A stretch of DNA of 6,659 bases, from NCBI GenBank assembly GCA_947632315.1, contig CANROV010000107.1, positions 1-6,659 of the forward strand. The letters are read 5' to 3'. Positions within the stretch are counted from its first letter, which is position 1. Each line of letters begins with the position of its first letter. Shown one piece after another: positions 1-5,296 of this stretch. The stretch comes from Candidatus Gastranaerophilales bacterium (GTDB lineage: Bacteria; Cyanobacteriota; Vampirovibrionia; Gastranaerophilales; Gastranaerophilaceae). The position numbers and the translations under genes were made by a program. A model generated the notes under the pieces. The model saw nothing but the letters and a program-made list of their open reading frames with translations, was not told the origin of the DNA and searched no databases.

Positions 1-2
1 CT

Positions 3-194
3 GTTTCTCTTGTTGAACAAACTATTTTAGCTGAAAATCTTAAAAAAGGCTGTGTGTCTTCTCTTAAATTCCTGCCTAAAGGAAATTTAGGCTTTATGCG
101 CCTTTATTACACCGTTACCGGCTCTAACCCTTCTCAAGGTAAAATACTTGCCGGTATTACAGATGGCGCACAAGAAAGTTTTCATAATATTTAG
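3..194 (+). CDS. C-terminal fragment of an unidentified gene, possibly a phage head protein
   Basis: This reading frame is open from the left edge (first complete codon at base 3) to a TAG stop at 192-194, giving 63 residues that end in ITDGAQESFHNI. Codon use resembles the phage genes that follow (many T-ending codons), so it probably belongs to the same genome. I recognise no family in the fragment: it is a mixed, Gly-containing sequence with LKFLPKGNLGF and YYTVTGSNPSQGKILAG stretches and no membrane segment. A head role is inferred from position only. It lies directly before a strong terminator and a gp11-like gene, where T7 has its major capsid gene 10. The start and most of the gene lie outside the window. 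Confidence 0.6.
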   Translation, partial: VSLVEQTILAENLKKGCVSSLKFLPKGNLGFMRLYYTVTGSNPSQGKILAGITDGAQESFHNI

Positions 195-218
195 TCCTCA
201 CATTCTTATTACTTGACT

Positions 219-266
219 CCCCTTGAAAATTTTTATTAATTTTCAAGGGGTATTTCCTTTTTTGTT
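219..266 (+). terminator. Intrinsic (Rho-independent) terminator
   Basis: A perfect 13-bp inverted repeat (CCCCTTGAAAATT at 219-231, AATTTTCAAGGGG at 238-250) encloses a 6-base loop TTTATT. It is followed by a T-rich tail (251-266) that includes a run of six or more T. The G/C pairs are clustered at the base of the stem next to the T tract, the usual design. The opposite strand has no comparable T tract, so it should act on rightward transcription only. It lies 24 bases after the upstream stop codon. Its place, before a gp11-like gene, parallels the T-phi late terminator of T7 between genes 10 and 11. It would lower, but perhaps not abolish, expression of the tail genes relative to the gene upstream. 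Confidence 0.88.
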
Positions 267-310
267 TACCTCCTCATCCCCCTCCCTCTTCTCCTTATTT
301 TTATTACTTC

Positions 311-321
311 TTGGAAAGGAT
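311..321 (+). promoter_or_regulatory. Ribosome binding site that fixes the start of the tail tube gene
   Basis: TTGGAAAGGAT ends three bases before ATG 325. The identical 11 bases recur at 917-927 in front of the next gene's ATG. This supports translation from 325 and not from the in-frame TTG at 223, which lies inside the terminator hairpin and has no ribosome binding site. Confidence 0.8.
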
Positions 322-324
322 ACT

Positions 325-915
325 ATGAATTATACTAAAGCTAAATTGTTTAATGTTGCTTTAAAAAATCTGCGTATTAGTGTTAATATTCAAAATGTTA
401 ACCAAACAGATAAAAATACTAATGTACTTAATGAATTCTATGATTGTGCAAAAGAACAAGTTTTAAAGGACTTTGATTGGAATTTTGCCTGTGCGTACAG
501 AGAACTTGGACTTACGGGTAATATCCCTCAAAATCCTAAATTCCTCTATGAATATGACTATCCTAATGATTGTTTATTTGCCAGAGAACTTATTGGTTAT
601 TCCGATAATAAACAAATTGAATTTGAAGTGGCATCTAATATTTCGGGTGCTAAAGTTATTAATACTAATATTACTCCGGCTATTCTTCGATATACCAGAT
701 TGGTGGATAATGAAATTTACTTCACTTCTGAATTTTCAATGGCGCTTTGCTGGTATTTGGCTTTCCTTGCTGCTCCTTCAATTACAGGAAACAGAAGTAT
801 TCAAAATGATTGTTTAAGTATTTATTCTAGTATGCTGGCTAAAGCTAAAAGTATTAATGCTTCTGAGGGATTTATTAATAATGATACTCCTTGCTCTTGG
901 TTTGATGTCAGATAA
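325..915 (+). CDS. T7 gp11-like tail tubular protein A (tail adaptor/gatekeeper)
   Basis: Likely the ring protein that joins the portal to the tail nozzle in short-tailed phages. The product has 196 residues, the same length as T7 gp11. Features typical of the family are visible: an N-terminal helical part, the VLKDFDWNFA segment (residues 46-55, matching the usual 'W-x-F/N-F-A' stretch), a tyrosine-proline segment YEYDYPNDCLFAREL (75-89), and the hydrophobic helix after ILRYTRLVDNEIYF (120-133) containing MALCWYLAFLAAPSITG (139-155). There is no signal peptide. The hydrophobic-looking extension upstream in the same frame is the translated terminator and pyrimidine leader, so ATG 325 with its GGAAAGGA site is the start. 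It is followed after 15 bases by the gp12-like gene, its expected structural partner. Family assignment is by recognised sequence pattern and gene order, without a database search. Confidence 0.85.
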   Translation: MNYTKAKLFNVALKNLRISVNIQNVNQTDKNTNVLNEFYDCAKEQVLKDFDWNFACAYRELGLTGNIPQNPKFLYEYDYPNDCLFARELIGYSDNKQIEFEVASNISGAKVINTNITPAILRYTRLVDNEIYFTSEFSMALCWYLAFLAAPSITGNRSIQNDCLSIYSSMLAKAKSINASEGFINNDTPCSWFDVR

Positions 916-930
916 TTTGGAAAGGATTTT

Positions 931-2994
931 ATGACCAGATATACTCAAAAATCTTTTACCGGCGGTGAATTAAGTCCTGCTTTGTATGCAAGAAATGATT
1001 TGGCTAAGTATGCCGTTGGACTTAAAACTTTGAAAAACGGCTTCGTTAAAGCAGAAGGATGTGTTAGTAATCGGGCCGGCTTAGAACTTGTTTGCGAAGT
1101 TAAAAATTCCGATTCTATAGTTCGCCTTATCCCTTTTTCTTTTAATACCGAACAAACATATATTATTGAATTAGGCGATAAATATGCAAGATTTATTAAA
1201 GACGGTGCGCAAATTATTTATCCCGAAGGTGATGAAAAAGAGTTTCAAACTGTTGAAATAGCTACCGATTATTCTCAAGATGACTTATTTGATTTAAAAT
1301 ATGCACAAAATGCTGATGTTCTTACTTTATGTCATAAAAAATATGTACCGGCTGAATTGTCACGACTTTCTCATTATGATTGGTCTCTTACTCCGATAGA
1401 TTTTAAACCGCAAATACTTCCGCCATCTAATCTTTCAGCTTCCTGGACAGGAGGAAGAGAACAAACTTGCACTTATACATATGTTGTTACTGCCGTTAAA
1501 GCTGAAACTTATGAGGAAAGTAATCGCTCGGAAGAAATCTCCGTTATTGGTGAAATTGAATCGCATTGGGGTGTTTCTGAATATGTTACAATTAATTTTG
1601 ACCCCGTAGAAAATGCAGTTGAATATAATGTTTATAGAAGTATTAACGGTGTTTTCGGATTCATTGGCACTACTTCAGGTACTTCTTTTTCAGATACAAA
1701 AATTGAACCTGATTTGACCTCTACTGCTCCATTATTTAATAATCCCTTTGAAGAGGGTAACAACCCTTCTTGTGTTAATTATTTTCAGCAAAGAAAAGTT
1801 TATGCTTCTTTAAAAAACAGTCCTCAGCAGCTTGTTGCTTCTCAAACTTCAACAAATAATAATTTTAATATCTCAAGACCCCTAAACCCTACCGATTCTA
1901 TAAATATTACTTTATCGGAACGTGAGGTAAATGAAATACGACATATTATTGCTATGAATGATTTAATTCTTCTTACCTCAGGGGCAGAATGGAAATTAAA
2001 CGGTTCTGACGGAGCTTTTACTGCTTCCTCTTCTCTTGTTGCTTCACCTCAAAGTTTTTACGGCTGTTCTAACGTTGCTCCTGTCGTTTCCGGTAATATG
2101 ATTATATTTACTCAGTCAGGCGGTTCAGTTATCAGAGATTTAGGCTATACTTATATGTCTGACAGCTATGACGGCGAAGAACTCTCTATCTTCGCTAATC
2201 ACTTATTTGAGGGAAAATCTGTTGTTGACATGGCTTATGCTAAAGAACCTTATAGAATTTTATGGTGTGTTATGTCTGACGGCACTGTTAACGGTTTGAC
2301 TTATAATAAAAAACAAGAAGTCGTCGGCTGGCATAAACACTCTACTAAAGGTTTCTTTGAATCTGTTGCTGTCGTCAGAGAAAATAATGAGGATATTGCT
2401 TATTTCGTTGTTAGACGTATTATTAACGGAAAACAACGAAGATTTATTGAAAGAATGGCTTCCAGAATTGTTGATAAAACTAAAGACGGAATTTTTCTCG
2501 ACTCTTCACTTTTGTATGATGGTGAACCTATTTCTAAAATATCAGGTTTAGACCATTTGGAAGGTGAATCAATTAATATACTTGCTGACGGTAATTTAAT
2601 TCAAAATCTTGTTGTTAATAACGGCTCTGTTGATATTAAAATTCCCGCTTCCCATATTATTGCCGGTTTGCCTTATGAATTTGAACTTGAAACTCTCAAC
2701 CTCGAAGGTGAAAATACTCACGGTATTCCTAAAATTGTTAACTCGATTGATATTAATGTTAATAAGTCCAGAGAAGATTTCTTTGTTATAGGTACTGATT
2801 ATTCAATCTCTCAAAATGCCAGAAGTATTACCAGTATTGATGATGTTAATTTCCTTTATTCGGGTAATATTAAAGTTTTTGCTTTTACTAATTTCTCTGA
2901 AGCAGCTACCGTCCATATCCTTCAGCCTTATCCCTTCCCGTTAACCATTAATTCTATCTCTATGGATATTTCTTTGGGAGATGCAAATGATTAA
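931..2994 (+). CDS. T7 gp12-like tail tubular protein B / tail nozzle protein
   Basis: Likely the tail nozzle that extends the tail below the gp11-like ring and through which DNA leaves. The 687-residue protein opens with a hallmark N-terminus: SFTGGELSPALYARNDLAKY (8-27), then LKNGFVKAEGCVSNRAGLELV (34-54). Residues 163-265 (from LPPSNLSASW through YTYVVTAV and VEYNVYRSINGVFGFIG) look like a fibronectin-III-type beta sandwich. The remaining core carries patterns usual for the family: YGCSNVAPVVSGNMIIFTQ (377-395), IRDLGY (401-406), YRILWCVMSDGTVNGLTY (441-458), VVGWHKHSTKGFF (464-476), FIERMASR (505-512), LDSSLLYDGEP (523-533) and GLDHLEGESINILADG (539-554), consistent with a beta-propeller-like body. 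T7 gp12 is somewhat longer (794 residues). The start has the same TTGGAAAGGAT site as the previous gene. The last 8 bases overlap the next gene, suggesting translational coupling. Confidence 0.87.
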   Translation: MTRYTQKSFTGGELSPALYARNDLAKYAVGLKTLKNGFVKAEGCVSNRAGLELVCEVKNSDSIVRLIPFSFNTEQTYIIELGDKYARFIKDGAQIIYPEGDEKEFQTVEIATDYSQDDLFDLKYAQNADVLTLCHKKYVPAELSRLSHYDWSLTPIDFKPQILPPSNLSASWTGGREQTCTYTYVVTAVKAETYEESNRSEEISVIGEIESHWGVSEYVTINFDPVENAVEYNVYRSINGVFGFIGTTSGTSFSDTKIEPDLTSTAPLFNNPFEEGNNPSCVNYFQQRKVYASLKNSPQQLVASQTSTNNNFNISRPLNPTDSINITLSEREVNEIRHIIAMNDLILLTSGAEWKLNGSDGAFTASSSLVASPQSFYGCSNVAPVVSGNMIIFTQSGGSVIRDLGYTYMSDSYDGEELSIFANHLFEGKSVVDMAYAKEPYRILWCVMSDGTVNGLTYNKKQEVVGWHKHSTKGFFESVAVVRENNEDIAYFVVRRIINGKQRRFIERMASRIVDKTKDGIFLDSSLLYDGEPISKISGLDHLEGESINILADGNLIQNLVVNNGSVDIKIPASHIIAGLPYEFELETLNLEGENTHGIPKIVNSIDINVNKSREDFFVIGTDYSISQNARSITSIDDVNFLYSGNIKVFAFTNFSEAATVHILQPYPFPLTINSISMDISLGDAND
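2976..2980 (+). promoter_or_regulatory. Ribosome binding site choosing ATG 2987 over ATG 2981
   Basis: GGGAG lies inside the end of the gp12-like gene. It directly abuts the ATG at 2981, leaving no spacer, but sits 6 bases before the ATG at 2987, a normal distance. The second ATG is therefore the likelier start. The choice changes the product by only two residues. Confidence 0.65.
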
Positions 2995-3460
2995 AAATGA
3001 TAAAAATATTAATGATGTTATTTTTGTTCTTGATAACCTCCGAAATGAAGATATTCTGGAATTACAGGCTCTTTGGGGAAATGATTGGAAACAATCTGCA
3101 CTTGATAATATTATTAAGCATGATTTCCTTACTCTCATTGGTAAAAATGATAAAAATCTAGATATTCCAATAGCTGTAGGAGGATTCGCTGAACTCTTTG
3201 AAAAAAATGCTTCAATCGCTTGTGTTTGGCTATTGACTTCTTCTTTTATTTCTTATAATAAAAAGTCCTGCTTTAATCAAATTAAAAAAACTATTAAGCA
3301 AGCTGAATCTAAATACTTTGTTATGTATAACTATATTTATAAATCTAATTTTCAGGCAAAAAAATGGCTTAAAAATTTGGGATTCTGCTTTGATAAACCC
3401 AAACCGGATAATATCATTTTTGATGAAAATTTTGAATTCTTTTACAAAATTAATTATTAG
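2987..3460 (+). CDS. T7 gp13-like phage protein with GNAT-like fold (DUF2833 type)
   Basis: 157 residues from ATG 2987. The pattern fits the small phage proteins related to T7 gp13, which is needed for virion assembly and often annotated 'internal virion protein A'. It has an acidic helical N-terminus (LRNEDILELQALWGNDW, 18-34), a strand pair around PIAVGGFAELF (61-71), the diagnostic CVWLLTS (79-85), then NYIYKSN (115-121) and KKWLKNLGF (125-133), which resembles the closing helix-strand of GNAT acetyltransferases. I do not see the acetyl-CoA-binding R/Q-x-x-G-x-G/A loop: the segment after WLLTS is SYNKKSCFNQIKKTIKQ. A structural or assembly role is thus likelier than catalysis. Its place after gp11- and gp12-like genes supports the assignment. 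It overlaps the previous gene by 8 bases (ATGATTAA), and its TAG stop forms part of the next ribosome binding site. Confidence 0.7.
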   Translation: MIKNDKNINDVIFVLDNLRNEDILELQALWGNDWKQSALDNIIKHDFLTLIGKNDKNLDIPIAVGGFAELFEKNASIACVWLLTSSFISYNKKSCFNQIKKTIKQAESKYFVMYNYIYKSNFQAKKWLKNLGFCFDKPKPDNIIFDENFEFFYKINY

Positions 3461-3469
3461 GAGTTTATT

Positions 3470-3880
3470 ATGTGTACTATTTTTAATCAGGTGCTTGAGG
3501 CACATGATGAAATTAAAGCTGTTGTTAATGAGGGTAAAAAAGCTGAAGCTGACGCTGCATACGAACGTCAGCAGGGACTTGAAGAATCAAGACGTAAAAA
3601 ACTTGATTCCATTAAAAATATGACGGCTGTTTCTGCAAAATTCGCTGCTTCTAATTTAAGTACTAATTCTGATACTGCTTTAAATCTTACAGAGGACGAA
3701 AAACAAGCAGGGGAGCTGGAGGCTGTCAATACTATTAATCAATCTGAACGGAAAGCTAAAACTTACATGGATAAAGCTGATGCGTATTATAAAAAGGCTA
3801 AACTCATGGGTGATAAATTTTTCCTCGATTTCGCTAATGAAACTTCTCAGGCCATTGTTAAAACTCTTCTTTTGGTATAA
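3470..3880 (+). CDS. Small helical virion protein in the gp14 (ejection core) position
   Basis: 136 residues, almost wholly alpha-helical by composition and rich in Ala, Lys and Glu. Residues 10-50 form a charged, probably coiled-coil helix (EAHDEIKAVVNEGKKAEADA, then ERQQGLEESRRKKLDSIKN). The middle, AKFAASNLSTNSDTALNLTEDEKQAGELEAVNTIN (56-90), has the 'A-aSGl-x-SGS-plnl-x-D-x-x-GELDa' layout that I associate with phage internal core proteins of the gp14 slot. It is followed by a second charged helix (91-112). It begins with Met-Cys, as T7 gp14 does, which may be chance. T7 gp14 is longer (196 residues). By analogy it would be ejected with the DNA and help form the channel through the outer membrane. 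The function is inferred from gene order and pattern. The start has AGGAG (3459-3463) at 6 bases, overlapping the preceding stop. Confidence 0.55.
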   Translation: MCTIFNQVLEAHDEIKAVVNEGKKAEADAAYERQQGLEESRRKKLDSIKNMTAVSAKFAASNLSTNSDTALNLTEDEKQAGELEAVNTINQSERKAKTYMDKADAYYKKAKLMGDKFFLDFANETSQAIVKTLLLV

Positions 3881-3892
3881 AGGAACTTTTTT

Positions 3893-5284
3893 ATGTTAAT
3901 TACGGATAATTCTAATTCTAACCATTCTTATTCTCTTAATAAATTACCTCAAAATCATAATGCTGATAATGATGATTCTTTGGATAAACAATATTCGGAT
4001 AAAGTTAAACTGCTTGAATTTAGTAATTTAATAGATAAATGGGAACAAGAACTTTTATTCTCTGAAAACGGCTTATTTTCTATTAAAGGAAAAGAAGCGG
4101 AAATTAAATCTAAAAATTTTATTGATGAACTTAAAAATTTCGCTGATTCTAAAATAGCTGAAATGAATTTTTCTTCACCGGAAACTAAAAATGCTGCTTC
4201 TGTTATTAAAAAGATGAAAATCGATAATATATCTTTTGAAATTAATAAATATGTTTCTCAGCAAATAAAACAGTGGCAGATTAATACTTTCTCTGATGCA
4301 CTTGATTCAGCTAAAAATAAGGCTTTACTTTATAAAAATAATCCTCAATTGATTCAAAAATCTTTAAAAAATGCTATGCTCGTTTTGGATATGATGGCTG
4401 AGGCTGAAAATTGGACTCCTAAAACACTTAAGCAAAAAAAAGATACATTTTGTTCCGATTTCTTTAAACTTATTATTGATGATTTTATTCATAATAAAGA
4501 CGCCTCTTGTGCCGTTTACTTTGAAAAATATAAAAAATATCTCATTATTGATGATTTAGATTCTTATGAAAAACAAATTTGTAAATTAAAAAATACGGTT
4601 ATTGCTTTTAATTGGGCTAAAGAACTTTTCTCTTATAACCTTTCAGAATCCGAAAATGAAAAAGAAATAGCCAGATTACATGATGTCGAATTGGAAGGTT
4701 TTGTTAGAAATTTCCTTAAATCTTTTAAAAAACAAAAAAATATTCAGGATGAATTAAAAAATAATGCTGATATTGAGGCTTCCTGGAAAAAAATTATTGA
4801 CACTCTTAATGATGAGCCTGAAAAAGCTGTCTTGTTTATTGATGATTCCCAAAAAGAGTCATTTAAAAAGTCTCAGAAAAATTATATAGATAAGTTTATT
4901 AATGATGGTTTTATTAAAACGGATTTTAAAGAATTTATTAAGCTTTTTGATTTATTATTGGATGATTTTATTTCTTTTAAGGATAAAAATATTTATGACT
5001 TGAAACATCTTCTCTCTGATGAAGATTTTGATTTGTTTCTTAAATTTAAAAAATTTAATTCTGATAATTATATTTCCTTTAAATCTGATTTTTCTTTTAT
5101 AAAACAACAAGTAAAGAAATCTAATATTAAATCTGACGAATCTGTTTATTATATTTACAAAATGTTTATTTTGGAATCCGATAAAAAACAAAATGCTCAG
5201 CAGAATTTTAATATTGAAGCTAAAAATAAATTAATTCAGGAAATTATCCTAAGATTCTCGGATAAAGAAAATTTAAAAAAATAG
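3893..5284 (+). CDS. Putative internal virion / DNA ejection protein (gp15-like position)
   Basis: 463 residues, highly charged, Lys/Asp/Asn-rich, nearly all helical, with no signal peptide or membrane segment. After an Asn/Ser/Asp-rich start (1-35) comes LLFSENGLFSIKGKEAEIKSKNFIDEL (54-80), which matches the 'GlL-x-x-KG-x-dA' element common in podovirus internal proteins. Other family-like stretches are a VSQQIKQWQ helix (121-129), ASCAVYFEKYKKYLIIDDLDSYEKQI (204-229), WKKIIDTLNDEPEKAVLFID (298-317) and DFKEFIKLFDLLLDDFISFKDKNIYDLKHLLSDEDFDLFLKFKK (344-387), the last resembling the 'F-x-x-x-dL-x-x-x-x-x-Ls-x-x-d-x-x-x-L' repeat of these proteins. It would lie in the capsid and be ejected with the genome. 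T7 gp15 is longer (747 residues). I see no lytic transglycosylase motif. AAAGGA (3879-3884) overlaps the previous stop and precedes ATG by 8 bases. Assignment is from pattern and position. Confidence 0.6.
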   Translation: MLITDNSNSNHSYSLNKLPQNHNADNDDSLDKQYSDKVKLLEFSNLIDKWEQELLFSENGLFSIKGKEAEIKSKNFIDELKNFADSKIAEMNFSSPETKNAASVIKKMKIDNISFEINKYVSQQIKQWQINTFSDALDSAKNKALLYKNNPQLIQKSLKNAMLVLDMMAEAENWTPKTLKQKKDTFCSDFFKLIIDDFIHNKDASCAVYFEKYKKYLIIDDLDSYEKQICKLKNTVIAFNWAKELFSYNLSESENEKEIARLHDVELEGFVRNFLKSFKKQKNIQDELKNNADIEASWKKIIDTLNDEPEKAVLFIDDSQKESFKKSQKNYIDKFINDGFIKTDFKEFIKLFDLLLDDFISFKDKNIYDLKHLLSDEDFDLFLKFKKFNSDNYISFKSDFSFIKQQVKKSNIKSDESVYYIYKMFILESDKKQNAQQNFNIEAKNKLIQEIILRFSDKENLKK

Positions 5285-5296
5285 AAAGAAGGAAAA

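Noticed and set aside
180..215. T7 gene 10A/10B-like -1 frameshift at AGTTTTC near the end of the upstream gene
   Set aside because: After a -1 shift at this point the new frame meets a TAA almost at once, so no extended minor product would result.
213..241. Possible sigma-70 promoter (TTGACT at 213-218 with an AT-rich -10 candidate near 236)
   Set aside because: The -10 match is poor and the whole element overlaps the terminator hairpin; in AT-rich DNA such matches are expected by chance.
223..324. N-terminal extension of the tail tube protein that looks like a hydrophobic signal or membrane segment (PSLFSLFLLLL)
   Set aside because: It would start at a TTG inside the terminator stem without a ribosome binding site; the hydrophobic residues are the translation of the T/C-rich leader. 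ATG 325 has a good site and gives the family length of 196 residues.
2993..3159. Repeated AAAAATGATAAAAAT words near 2993 and 3145
   Set aside because: These are common Lys-Asn-Asp-Lys codon strings in a biased AT-rich gene and show no wider repeat structure.
4955..5191. Reverse-strand frame opposite the ejection protein
   Set aside because: Phe/Ile/Lys-rich translation of the antisense strand of an AT-rich gene, with no supporting context.
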